Shown in pieces: positions 16,602 to 24,627 of a DNA stretch of 45,611 nucleotides. Below the pieces are notes generated by a model, which was not told where the DNA came from, made no database searches, and saw only the letters and a program-made list of their open reading frames with translations. The stretch's first letter is position 1. The number at the start of each line of letters is the position of its first letter. This DNA comes from SMWC01 sp045561055. GTDB taxonomy: Bacteria > Pseudomonadota > Gammaproteobacteria > Steroidobacterales > Rariloculaceae. Both the position numbers and the translations under genes were made by a program. The stretch spans positions 1-45,611 of the forward strand of contig JBJKYL010000001.1 in NCBI GenBank assembly GCA_045561055.1, written 5' to 3'.

Positions 16602-18143
16602 ATGAGCATCACCACGGTCGTCATCGGTCTGTACCTTGCGTTTTTCGCGGCCTTCGGAATTTACATCAATCGCAGCAATACCAGTGGATCGGAGTGGGCG
16701 ATCGGTGGAGGTTCGCTCGGTGTATTCATGTTGGCGGCGGGCGTTGCCGGTACGCGCATTGGCGGGGTAGGCACCTATGGAGTCGCAGGTGAGGTAATCA
16801 GCGAAGGCATCAGTCATCTCTGGTACGGCGTGAATGCCTTCGCGGCCCTGTTTCTGTTGGGTCTGTTCTACGTGATCCCTTATCGACGCTTGAAAGTCGT
16901 CACCATCGGTCAGGTATTCGATCATCGATTCGGTTCTTATCGCTGCCAGTGGCTGACCAGTCTCTGTGTGCAAGCCACCTATTTCGTAGTAAACATCATT
17001 GAACCCTATGTGATCGGCACGATAATTTCCGGTGCTACGGGGCTGCCGTTCGTCGTGAGTATTGCGATCGGCGGCTTGCTTATCGTTTCGTTTACGCTAA
17101 CCGGTGGCCTGAAAGGCACGGCAGTCGCAAACGTCATACATTGCGCTATGATTATTTTCGGACTTCTTCTTGTCGGTATCGTGGCAATGCAGAATATGGG
17201 CGGTTGGGATGCCGTCGTCGCCCAGACGACCGCAAGGCTTGTGGACGCTGGGCAAAATGAAACTACGTGGTGGAGTTTTACCGGTATCGGCCTGGCTCCT
17301 CTCATCGCCCTGTTTATTGCGGCAACTATTCACACGCCGGCGCTTTCGGTTCACGCAAATTTCGCGAACTCGGCGGCAAGAGAAGACGATCTTGTTAGGG
17401 GGTATTTTTTTGCCGGCATCGCTGCCGCACTCATGTCGATGGTCGCAGGATACATCGGCCTATTGACCATGGCAGCTTATGGCCCCGAGAGCGGGCTGGG
17501 TGGTTACCTCAATATTGCTCAATTGGCGATCGACACCGGGCCCGTTCTGGGTGGCATCGCTTTAGCAGCGTTGTTGGCCGCGGTAATTTCCTCCGGTGCG
17601 CCGATACTATTGGCTAGCGCAACCATGTTGGTTAATGACTGGGTACCCGGCGCCAGGAGCTTTAACAGCGATCGACAGCTACGGGCTTACAAGATTGTCA
17701 CCGTTATCTATGGCTCGGTTGGGGTGGGCATTGCGAGCCTGGGATACGTCGGTTCGGTGCTGCAGCTCTTACTGCTTGCTTTCGCTCTGATCGTACCCCC
17801 GGCAGTTTCGGTGACCTTTGTTATTTACTGGCGTCGGACGTCGGAACAAGCGGCGTACTGGGGAATGGCGGCAGGGTTTGCCGGCGGGCTAATTATGTGG
17901 CTGTTTAATACCTTGTTTGACGGTGTGGAAAACGCAACGGCCGGTGGTTTCGCTCAGTGGTGGTATGAATTGATTACCTATCTAGGAAAATGGAGTGATC
18001 CCTCATTCATTACGTTGTTGGTGCCCTTAATTTTAATCCCCATTGTGACGCTGCTTTGTCCAAACAAGACGGCTGATAGCGAACGCTGTGACGCGTTCTA
18101 TAAAAAACTAGGCCGCCTGCACCGCGACTTTAGCTGGTCCTAG
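16602..18143 (+). CDS. Sodium:solute symporter (SSS family), copy 2
   Basis: Also 513 residues and collinear with copy 1 without gaps that I can see; most residues are identical from MSxTTVVIxLYLxFFAAxGI to the shared C-terminal RDFSWS. Differences cluster in the loop near residues 205-265, for example VIQSGVRLAEAGKDEATWWN against VAQTTARLVDAGQNETTWWS, and at exposed ends. The pair arose by tandem duplication and is probably co-transcribed. The ribosome-binding site is weak (GACGGA), so this copy may depend on translation of the first. Changes near helix ends could shift substrate preference. Confidence 0.9.
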   Translation: MSITTVVIGLYLAFFAAFGIYINRSNTSGSEWAIGGGSLGVFMLAAGVAGTRIGGVGTYGVAGEVISEGISHLWYGVNAFAALFLLGLFYVIPYRRLKVVTIGQVFDHRFGSYRCQWLTSLCVQATYFVVNIIEPYVIGTIISGATGLPFVVSIAIGGLLIVSFTLTGGLKGTAVANVIHCAMIIFGLLLVGIVAMQNMGGWDAVVAQTTARLVDAGQNETTWWSFTGIGLAPLIALFIAATIHTPALSVHANFANSAAREDDLVRGYFFAGIAAALMSMVAGYIGLLTMAAYGPESGLGGYLNIAQLAIDTGPVLGGIALAALLAAVISSGAPILLASATMLVNDWVPGARSFNSDRQLRAYKIVTVIYGSVGVGIASLGYVGSVLQLLLLAFALIVPPAVSVTFVIYWRRTSEQAAYWGMAAGFAGGLIMWLFNTLFDGVENATAGGFAQWWYELITYLGKWSDPSFITLLVPLILIPIVTLLCPNKTADSERCDAFYKKLGRLHRDFSWS

Positions 18144-18180
18144 GCGGGGTCACCGCGGAATTTTCTGCGGATTAGCAACT

Positions 18181-18208
18181 CAATGCCCACTAAATAACGT
18201 GGGCATTG
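18181..18208. terminator. Hairpin between convergent genes
   Basis: CAATGCCCAC (18181-18190) and GTGGGCATTG (18199-18208) form a perfect ten-pair stem with an eight-base loop. It lies between the convergent symporter and nitronate-monooxygenase-like genes, so it could end transcripts from both sides. Neither side has a good T-run. A second, weaker stem (CCGC...GCGG, 18153-18170) precedes it. Confidence 0.6.
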
Positions 18209-18221
18209 CAGTGCTTCTCTC

Positions 18222-19238
18222 CTAAAGGCTCTTGGCTGACTCGAGGCCCAGGCGTTCGCGTGCGGCCAGATACTCGCGTTCTATGCGATCGACAAGTTTT
18301 GCTGCCGTCGGCACGTGCTTGATCGCACCGATACCTTGTCCGGCACTCCAGATTTCCTTCCACACTGCCGGTTTCGTCCCACCGGTCCCCCCCTCTACCG
18401 TTTGCAAAGAGTCTCCGGCAGTTTTCACGAATGCAGCAATGGAAGTTTCGAGGTTATCGGGATCCAACCCGCTATTGCGAATGGCACCTTTGAGATAGTT
18501 ACCATGCAGACCACTCAATTGGTCCGTATAGAGGACGTCGTCGGCAGCGCTTTCGACTATCATCTCCTTGTAGCCATCCGCCGCGTTGGCTTCCTCTGTG
18601 GCAATAAACCCCGATCCGATATAGCTAAGGTCAGCGCCCATGGCCTGTGCGGCCAGCACTGAGTCACCTTTTGCAATACAGCCGGCCAGCACTAGCGGGC
18701 CGTCGAACCATTCGCGGATTTCCTGTACCAGGGCAAACGGCGACGTTATTCCCGCATGTCCGCCGGCACCGGCTGCCACTGCAATCAGCCCATCGGCACC
18801 CTTTTCGATGGCTTTCTTTGCGAAGCGATTATTGATGACATCATGTAGCGTGATGCCACCATAGGAGTGCACCGCATCGTTGATTTCCTTGCGCGCGCCA
18901 AGCGACGTGATCAAGATCGGCACTTCGTGCTTGACACAGATGTCTATGTCACGCTCGACTCGTTTGTTAGCCCGCCGCACAACGTTGTTAGCCGCGAACG
19001 GTGCTGCCGGGCGATCCGGATGTGCCTGATTATGTCGGTCACACCCCTCCTTAATGCGTGTGATCCAGCGATCGAGCTCGATCGGTTCGCCTTTCTCTTC
19101 GCGCGCGTTGAGCACCGGAAAACCGCCGACAATACCGGACGTGCACTGGGCAATGACAAGATCGGGAGTAGAGACAATGAACATTGGCGAACCGATAACA
19201 GGGATGCGCAGGTTCTGTAGCATGGCCGGTAGTGCCAT
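18222..19238 (-). CDS. Nitronate monooxygenase-like FMN protein
   Basis: A 338-residue TIM-barrel flavoprotein. It begins LPAMLQNLRIPVIGSPMF, as nitronate monooxygenase (2-nitropropane dioxygenase) family members do, and has the phosphate-binding strands LVLAGCIAKGDSVLAAQAMG and ADLSYIGSGFIATEEA, plus the catalytic-His region AAGAGGHAG. Family members oxidise nitronates with FMN and oxygen, but many act in other flavin chemistry, including enoyl reduction; activity on nitro compounds here is not shown. It lies 12 bp after the ADP-forming synthetase on the same strand, so the two are almost certainly one transcript. That suggests a link to acyl-CoA metabolism rather than nitro detoxification. 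Confidence 0.87.
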   Translation of the reverse strand: MALPAMLQNLRIPVIGSPMFIVSTPDLVIAQCTSGIVGGFPVLNAREEKGEPIELDRWITRIKEGCDRHNQAHPDRPAAPFAANNVVRRANKRVERDIDICVKHEVPILITSLGARKEINDAVHSYGGITLHDVINNRFAKKAIEKGADGLIAVAAGAGGHAGITSPFALVQEIREWFDGPLVLAGCIAKGDSVLAAQAMGADLSYIGSGFIATEEANAADGYKEMIVESAADDVLYTDQLSGLHGNYLKGAIRNSGLDPDNLETSIAAFVKTAGDSLQTVEGGTGGTKPAVWKEIWSAGQGIGAIKHVPTAAKLVDRIEREYLAARERLGLESAKSL

Positions 19239-19250
19239 AAATAATTCTCC

Positions 19251-21332
19251 TTAGGTTCGTTTTACAATCAGCGCATCGAGGCCGATGCATCCTTCCGGTA
19301 AGGCTCGAAGTGGGTTCATTTCGATACTTTCGATGTTGTCGCTATGGGCTACGGCGATCACAGATAGTTTCGAAATCGCATCGCAGATCGAATCGAGATC
19401 GCAGGGCTCTGCACCTCGGGCGCCCTTTAGCAGTGCGGCGCCTTTCAATTCATCGATCATGCCGAGCGCTGTTTCCGGACTCACCGGCGCACGCCGGAAG
19501 CTGACATCCTTCAGTATTTCAGTGAAGACGCCGCCCAGACCGAACATCACTACCGGTCCAAACACCGGATCGACTTTGGCACCGAGAATGCAGTCAACAC
19601 CGTCCGCGGCCATTGCTGAAATCAGAACACCCTCTATTTTGGCATTTGGCACAGCCGCCTTAGAGCTAGCGATGATCTCGTCATATGTGGTGCTCACGTT
19701 ATCACCGCCGGTGATACCCAGTTTTACGCCACCCACGTCGGTCTTATGAAGAATGTCCGGTGAGGCAATCTTCATCGCCACAGGGCCACCAATCCGTTCG
19801 GCCGCTGCTGCTGCTTCCGCGGAACTGGTTGCCAGCGTATCGGTCGCCAGTGGCAAACCGAAATCGGCGAGGATTTTCTTTGCCGCCTTTTCGCCGAGCG
19901 GACCCTCCGGCAAGGCCGGTAGGTTCGGAATGTCGGGTATAGCCGGCCGGCCGGCGGCAAACGCCATCCCGCACGATATCAAAGCGGCCATCGTTGCAAC
20001 CGCCTTATATGGATCTTCAATACACGGGAAGCCTGCCTCCTCGAACTGCTTGCGCATTTCCGGTCCTGCGACGAGCGATTGGATGAAAAGCTTGTTGTCC
20101 TGGCCTTCCATGGCCTTGGCCAAGGCTTTGCAAATCGCCGAACCTAGCTCTGGCACGACCCCAGCCGACGCCCAGAAACCGACCAAGGCATCGTATTTAC
20201 CCTGATTGAGCATGAGCTTGGTGAAGCCCGTCACCAACGTCATATCATTGACGACCTGTGCTGTGATGTCGACCGGGTTACGAGCCGATGCGAAAGGCAG
20301 CAGCTTCTTCATCTCCGTCTGGGCATCAGCGGGCATTTCTGCGACGTTGAGATCATAGTCGGTGGCCGCATCCGCCATCAGCACACCAGCACCGCCAGAA
20401 ATGCTAGCCAGACCAATGCGTTTACCAACGGGAAAGATTCGTGGTGCGGCCGCATAAGCGACTTCGATCGCTTCCTCGGTGGCACGCGGGCGATAGGCAC
20501 CGTATTGTTTGAGGACCGCATCGTAAATCACGTCTTCGCCGGCCAATGAGGCTGTGTGGGAACTGACGGCGGCAGCACCAATTTCCGAACTCCCGGCCTT
20601 CATGAAGATCACCGGCTTGTGTGCCGCACGCGCTACCTCCAGACCTTCAACGAGCATTTCTCCATCCTTAATGCTCTCGGCATAGGCCAAAATTGTCTGG
20701 ACGGCGTCGTTCTCCGCCAGTAGTTTGATCCCTTCGGCAACATTCACATCGCATTCGTTGCCAGTTGTTATCCAGTAAGTCATCTTCAGTCCGCGCTGGT
20801 GGGCCAAGACGAAAAGTTGGGCGCCGTAGCCGCCCGATTGACTGATGATGGCAAGACCACCCGGTGTTGGTATATGGTGCCCGATAGTCGAGGAGAAAGT
20901 TGGGTAGAAGTTGATTGCGGCATTGAACACGCCGAAGCAATTCGGACCAATGATGCGCACGCCGCTGTCGCGCGAAATACGCGTAAGCTCATCCTGGGCC
21001 CGTCGTCCCGCCTCGCTCATTTCGCTGAAGCCGGAGGAAAAGATCATCACGGTCTTGGCTTTCTTTGTGGCAGCTTCGCGTACGACGTCGAGTACCCCTT
21101 TTGCCGGTACGGCGACCAGAACAAAGTCGACTTCACCAGAGATGTCACTAAGGGTTGGATAGGCTTGGAGACCCTGCACAACATCACGATTAGGATTTAC
21201 AGGATAAATGTGACCCTCGTAGCCGAGGTTCTGAAATTTCTGTATTGGCCGTCCACCAATACGCTCGGGATTGTCGGAGGCGCCGACAACGGCCACAGAT
21301 TTTGGTGCGAGAAGATCATCAAGTGTAGTCAT
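19251..21332 (-). CDS. ADP-forming acyl-CoA synthetase, single chain
   Basis: A 693-residue fused alpha-beta enzyme. Residues 8-130 are the CoA-binding Rossmann domain (KSVAVVGASDNPERIGG). Residues 155-300 are the ligase-CoA domain with ISQSGGYG and the phospho-His loop SSHTASLAGED (His259). Residues 460-693 are the ATP-grasp subdomain (GPVAMKIASPDILHKTDVGG). These enzymes make acyl-CoA from acid, CoA and ATP through a phosphohistidine, releasing ADP, or run in reverse to conserve energy. The acid is unknown. The ATG follows GAAGAGAC, and just upstream of that is a perfect 34-bp palindrome. It is followed 12 bp later by the flavoprotein gene. Confidence 0.92.
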   Translation of the reverse strand: MTTLDDLLAPKSVAVVGASDNPERIGGRPIQKFQNLGYEGHIYPVNPNRDVVQGLQAYPTLSDISGEVDFVLVAVPAKGVLDVVREAATKKAKTVMIFSSGFSEMSEAGRRAQDELTRISRDSGVRIIGPNCFGVFNAAINFYPTFSSTIGHHIPTPGGLAIISQSGGYGAQLFVLAHQRGLKMTYWITTGNECDVNVAEGIKLLAENDAVQTILAYAESIKDGEMLVEGLEVARAAHKPVIFMKAGSSEIGAAAVSSHTASLAGEDVIYDAVLKQYGAYRPRATEEAIEVAYAAAPRIFPVGKRIGLASISGGAGVLMADAATDYDLNVAEMPADAQTEMKKLLPFASARNPVDITAQVVNDMTLVTGFTKLMLNQGKYDALVGFWASAGVVPELGSAICKALAKAMEGQDNKLFIQSLVAGPEMRKQFEEAGFPCIEDPYKAVATMAALISCGMAFAAGRPAIPDIPNLPALPEGPLGEKAAKKILADFGLPLATDTLATSSAEAAAAAERIGGPVAMKIASPDILHKTDVGGVKLGITGGDNVSTTYDEIIASSKAAVPNAKIEGVLISAMAADGVDCILGAKVDPVFGPVVMFGLGGVFTEILKDVSFRRAPVSPETALGMIDELKGAALLKGARGAEPCDLDSICDAISKLSVIAVAHSDNIESIEMNPLRALPEGCIGLDALIVKRT

Positions 21333-21355
21333 AAATAGGGTCTCTTCGTTAATGT

Positions 21356-21389
21356 CCTAGTGTCCTGGCTCATGAGCCAGGACACTAGG
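21356..21389. promoter_or_regulatory. Perfect 34-bp palindrome in the synthetase leader
   Basis: The half-site CCTAGTGTCCTGGCTC is followed by AT and then its exact complement, so all 34 bases are self-complementary. It begins 24 bases upstream of the synthetase ATG (minus strand) and lies between two minus-strand genes. It could be an operator for a dimeric regulator, a cruciform, or a hairpin ending the transcript of the upstream 3-hydroxyacyl-CoA dehydrogenase gene; no T-run follows on either strand. Confidence 0.7.
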
Positions 21390-21429
21390 TAAACTAATAC
21401 ACAGCCACTGTTGATAGTTCTTACTGGTA

Positions 21430-22935
21430 TTAGTGGGGTAGGTTAATAGGTAAATCGAGTGCGGCACGTCGCTTCAGCCACGTTGTTGGACGGTAGCGAT
21501 CTTCGCCAGTGATAGCCTGCATGCGTTCAAGGATCTGCAGGCATCGCTTTGGCCCGAGATCCGCGGCAAGCTCAAACGGCCCCAGAGGATAATTCAAGCC
21601 TAGCTTCAAGGCGAGATCGATGTCTTCCGGTGTCGCCAGCGATACCTCCGCCATATAGCAGCCGAGATTGGCAATCATCGCCGTTATACGTTGTGCGATA
21701 AAGCCAGGGCTATCGCCGATCATAGTAACGGCACGGCCGGCAGCATTCGCAGCGGCCACAACGCTGTTGCCTATCGACGGATCGGCGCCTGGCGCGGTCA
21801 TGATCGTCAAGCGTTTGGAGGTGTCGCATGACAGGTCGATGCACACCAGGCGCGTGTAGTCAGCACCGGTGCGTAATGCCGTATGGGTCGCATCGTCACC
21901 AAACGGTGCCGCAAGAATTGGGCACGACCCGTCATCTTTACCCACCGTGATTTCAAATTCCTTGCACAGGGCATTGAGTCCATCGTCGGCTTCCGCTAGC
22001 GCTACTTTGCTTGCAGGTGCGGCATTAGTCGCATGGTCACCGGAAGGCGCATCGACCTTCTTGCCGTCGGCATATTTGTACCAGCCGACACCGGTCTTGC
22101 GGCCGAATTTTCCGGAATTGGCTATCGACTCGTGGTTTGGCGATGTTTTGATCCGCGGATCCTGCATATAGCCATTGTAAACAATGCCGCTCACCGTAAA
22201 GCTGACCTCATTTCCGATTAGGTCCATGAGTTCGAACGGACCCATCCGGAAGCCTCTACAGTCGCGCATGATGGCATCGATCTGCTCTGGTCGTGCGACC
22301 GACTCGTGTGCGATTCTGAGTCCTTCTGTCGAAAAAGCGCGTCCGCCCAGGTTGACCAGGAAGCCAGGCATATCGGCAACGGTCACCGGTACGCGCGTCA
22401 TGCGTTTGCAGAGTTCTACCAGTACTGCGACCGTCTCGTCGTTGGTCTCTGCTGCTTTTATTATCTCGACTAGCTTCATCAGTGGTACTGGATTGAAAAA
22501 ATGTAGTCCAGCGACCCGGTCGCGTTTCTCGCAATTACGTGCGATCGACGAGATCGGGATTGACGATGTGTTTGAGGCAATGATGCAGTCTTTGGATACG
22601 ATAGCTTCGATTTCTTTGAAGAGTTTGGCTTTGACATCATAGTCTTCGAATACTGCTTCGATGACGGCATCGCATCCGGCCAGGGCATCGAGCTTGTCGA
22701 CCGCCTGCAGGTTGGCCTTGGCCTTGGCGGCATCATCATCGCCGATGCGTCCCTTTTCGACGAGTCGGTCGATGCGCTTCCCAATCTGCACAACCGCCGC
22801 TGCGCCGCCACCTTCTCTGGCGTCAAAAACTAGCACCTTGAGGCCGCCTTGAGCCGATACTTGAGCGATGCCTTGCCCCATCGCTCCAGCGCCTGCAATA
22901 CCAACAATGTAGTCGGCTGCGCTCACCGGCTTCAT
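21430..22935 (-). CDS. 3-hydroxyacyl-CoA dehydrogenase (PaaH-like)
   Basis: A 501-residue NAD-dependent enzyme. Residues 8-190 form the NAD domain (VGIAGAGAMGQGIAQ), with the catalytic His in GLHFFNPVPLMKLVEI. Residues 195-295 form the first C-terminal helical domain (DMPGFLVNLGGRAFSTEGLR), and a second such domain fills about 405-490 (DSPGFIAQRITAMIANLG). This two-domain arrangement is that of PaaH-type enzymes, which oxidise 3-hydroxyacyl-CoA, such as 3-hydroxyadipyl-CoA in phenylacetate breakdown. There are no other paa genes here, so that specific role is not supported. It lies 133 bp downstream of the thiolase on the same strand, with a terminator between them. Confidence 0.92.
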   Translation of the reverse strand: MKPVSAADYIVGIAGAGAMGQGIAQVSAQGGLKVLVFDAREGGGAAAVVQIGKRIDRLVEKGRIGDDDAAKAKANLQAVDKLDALAGCDAVIEAVFEDYDVKAKLFKEIEAIVSKDCIIASNTSSIPISSIARNCEKRDRVAGLHFFNPVPLMKLVEIIKAAETNDETVAVLVELCKRMTRVPVTVADMPGFLVNLGGRAFSTEGLRIAHESVARPEQIDAIMRDCRGFRMGPFELMDLIGNEVSFTVSGIVYNGYMQDPRIKTSPNHESIANSGKFGRKTGVGWYKYADGKKVDAPSGDHATNAAPASKVALAEADDGLNALCKEFEITVGKDDGSCPILAAPFGDDATHTALRTGADYTRLVCIDLSCDTSKRLTIMTAPGADPSIGNSVVAAANAAGRAVTMIGDSPGFIAQRITAMIANLGCYMAEVSLATPEDIDLALKLGLNYPLGPFELAADLGPKRCLQILERMQAITGEDRYRPTTWLKRRAALDLPINLPH

Positions 22936-23005
22936 GATTTCCTCCGGTTTCTGTCCGACTTGTTTCGATTAAAGGACGTCAAGATCTTAACCTCGCGATT
23001 CGATG

Positions 23006-23036
23006 AAAAAGAAAAAACCCGGCACCAAGGCGCGGG
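23006..23036 (-). terminator. Intrinsic terminator after the thiolase
   Basis: Read on the minus strand: CCCGCGCC, a short loop, GGTGCCGGG, then TTTTTTCTTTTT. The stem has one bulged C and one G-T pair, and the long T-run makes a Rho-independent terminator likely. It starts about 30 bases past the thiolase stop, so the 3-hydroxyacyl-CoA dehydrogenase gene beyond it probably has its own promoter. Confidence 0.72.
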
Positions 23037-23068
23037 ATTGCTGTGTTTTAACAGAGCAAACTGAACGA

Positions 23069-24271
23069 CTACACGACCTCAAACAGGCCGGCTGCGCCCA
23101 TGCCACCGCCGACACACATCGTGATGACAACGTTCTTGGCGCCCCGCCGTTTACCCTCGATCAAGGCGTGGCCGACCAGACGCGCGCCCGACATTCCGAA
23201 TGGGTGGCCGATTGAGATGGCCCCACCGTTGACATTGAGGTTTTCGTTGGGGATGCCGAGCTTGTCACGGCAGTAGAGAACCTGTACGGCAAACGCCTCG
23301 TTGAGCTCCCAAAGATCGATATCGTCCATTTTGAGATTATGTTTCTCTAACAACTTCGGCACCGCATAGATGGGTCCGATGCCCATCTCATCCGGCGAGC
23401 AGCCGGCGGCAACTATTCCGCGATAAATTCCTAGCGGCTGTAGGCCCCGTCGTTCGGCTTCCCCGGCTTCCATGATCACCGCAGCCGAGGCACCATCGGA
23501 AAGTTGCGAAGCATTGCCCGCAGTGATGTGCTTGCCTTCCTTAATGACCATTCCGTCCTTGAACACGGGTTGCAGCGCCGAAAGGCCATCTATTGTCGTC
23601 GATGGTCGGTTACCTTCGTCTTGCTCCAGTGTCACGTCGCGTTGTGAAATTTCCTTGGTTTCCTTGTCTTTCACTAACATGGTTGATGGCAGTGCTACGA
23701 TCTCATCGTCGAATTTTCCAGCCTGTTGCGCGATGGCTGTGCGCTGCTGTGACTGCAGTGCGAACTCGTCTTGCGACTCACGACCGATGCCGTAGCGGTC
23801 GCTGACGGTCTCCGCCGTTTCTATCATCGACATATAAAGCGTCGGCACCTGTTCCTTCAGCCATTCATCCTGCGCCCGGTGCGTGTTTATATGCTCGTTT
23901 CTTACCAATGAAATCGATTCGAGTCCGCCGCCGACGGTGACCTGCATCCCGTCTTCGACAACCTGCTTTGCTGCGGTAGCGATAGCCATCATGCCCGATG
24001 AGCACTGACGATCGATCGACATGCCGGGAACGCTGGCCGGCAACCCCGCACGCAGTGCCACCTGACGGCCGATGTTGCTGCCCGATGAGCCTTGCTGTAC
24101 AGCGGCTCCTATGATCACGTCTTCTATCTCGGTCGGGTCAACTTTAGCTCGTTCGACGGCATGCTTGACGGTATGCCCGCCAAGTTCCTGTGCCGAGGTG
24201 TTATTGAACGCACCGCGGTAGGCCTTACCGATTGGTGTACGGGCGGTTGAAACAATAACGGCTTGGCGCAT
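23069..24271 (-). CDS. Thiolase (acetyl-CoA acyltransferase)
   Basis: A 400-residue thiolase with all catalytic parts: nucleophilic Cys90 (IDRQCSSGMMA), the ELNEAFA loop with Asn324, His356 (GGAISIGHPFGMSGAR), and Cys386 near the C-terminus (MCVGGGMGAAG). It cleaves 3-ketoacyl-CoA with CoA to release acetyl-CoA, or condenses in reverse. It completes a beta-oxidation set with the FadB-like enzyme, the 3-hydroxyacyl-CoA dehydrogenase and the acyl-CoA dehydrogenase in this window. It is divergent from the TonB-dependent receptor gene. Substrate length cannot be told. Confidence 0.93.
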   Translation of the reverse strand: MRQAVIVSTARTPIGKAYRGAFNNTSAQELGGHTVKHAVERAKVDPTEIEDVIIGAAVQQGSSGSNIGRQVALRAGLPASVPGMSIDRQCSSGMMAIATAAKQVVEDGMQVTVGGGLESISLVRNEHINTHRAQDEWLKEQVPTLYMSMIETAETVSDRYGIGRESQDEFALQSQQRTAIAQQAGKFDDEIVALPSTMLVKDKETKEISQRDVTLEQDEGNRPSTTIDGLSALQPVFKDGMVIKEGKHITAGNASQLSDGASAAVIMEAGEAERRGLQPLGIYRGIVAAGCSPDEMGIGPIYAVPKLLEKHNLKMDDIDLWELNEAFAVQVLYCRDKLGIPNENLNVNGGAISIGHPFGMSGARLVGHALIEGKRRGAKNVVITMCVGGGMGAAGLFEVV

Positions 24272-24627
24272 GACGGTGTTCCTCTACGTGGATTTTGGGC
24301 GAGAACTATAGCGTAAAACTGGAAAAAGTCATCCGATATTTGATCTCCTTAAGGTCGGGGAATTGGAAGAATGAAGGGTTAGTGTTGCAGACCGGTTCGG
24401 CAAGTTCTATTAGTCACCTATCGGATCGCAGATAGTTTAGACAGGCGTAAAGCTTTGGAAATTTAGCGTTAATGGGGGGGGCTTGATGCGCTTCATTGAC
24501 GAATTCGGATCGCTTGATTTGGACGGCGGAAGCCGAGTTGCCTCTGTTTTTCTTAAAAAAAATTCACAATCGAAGTAATTCGTGTCTATAATTCGCCCGA
24601 ACGTTAATTCTGGGGAAGGTCAAAACA
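24272..24627. other. 356-bp divergent intergenic region
   Basis: It separates the thiolase (minus) from the receptor (plus). It contains a good sigma-70-type promoter for the receptor close to its right end, an A-run (TTAAAAAAAATTC) before it, and a G-run near 24474. I see no gene, no clear operator repeat and no Fur-box-like sequence. Confidence 0.6.
24563..24592 (+). promoter_or_regulatory. Sigma-70-type promoter of the receptor gene
   Basis: TTCACA (24563-24568), 18 bases, then a perfect TATAAT (24587-24592). Transcription would start near 24599. A ribosome-binding site, GGGGAAGG (24612-24619), follows, with the ATG at 24628. Confidence 0.6.

Noticed and set aside
19753..21338. Long plus-strand frames (150 and 179 codons) opposite the synthetase gene
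   Set aside because: They lie wholly inside a gene with every expected motif, and their translations show no domain, only low-complexity residues expected from its codon usage.
22184..22642. 152-codon plus-strand frame opposite the 3-hydroxyacyl-CoA dehydrogenase
   Set aside because: No family features; it is a shadow of the real gene.
21430..22935. Assigning the dehydrogenase to phenylacetate degradation
   Set aside because: The protein is PaaH-like, but no epoxidase, ring-opening or ligase gene of that pathway is present in the window.
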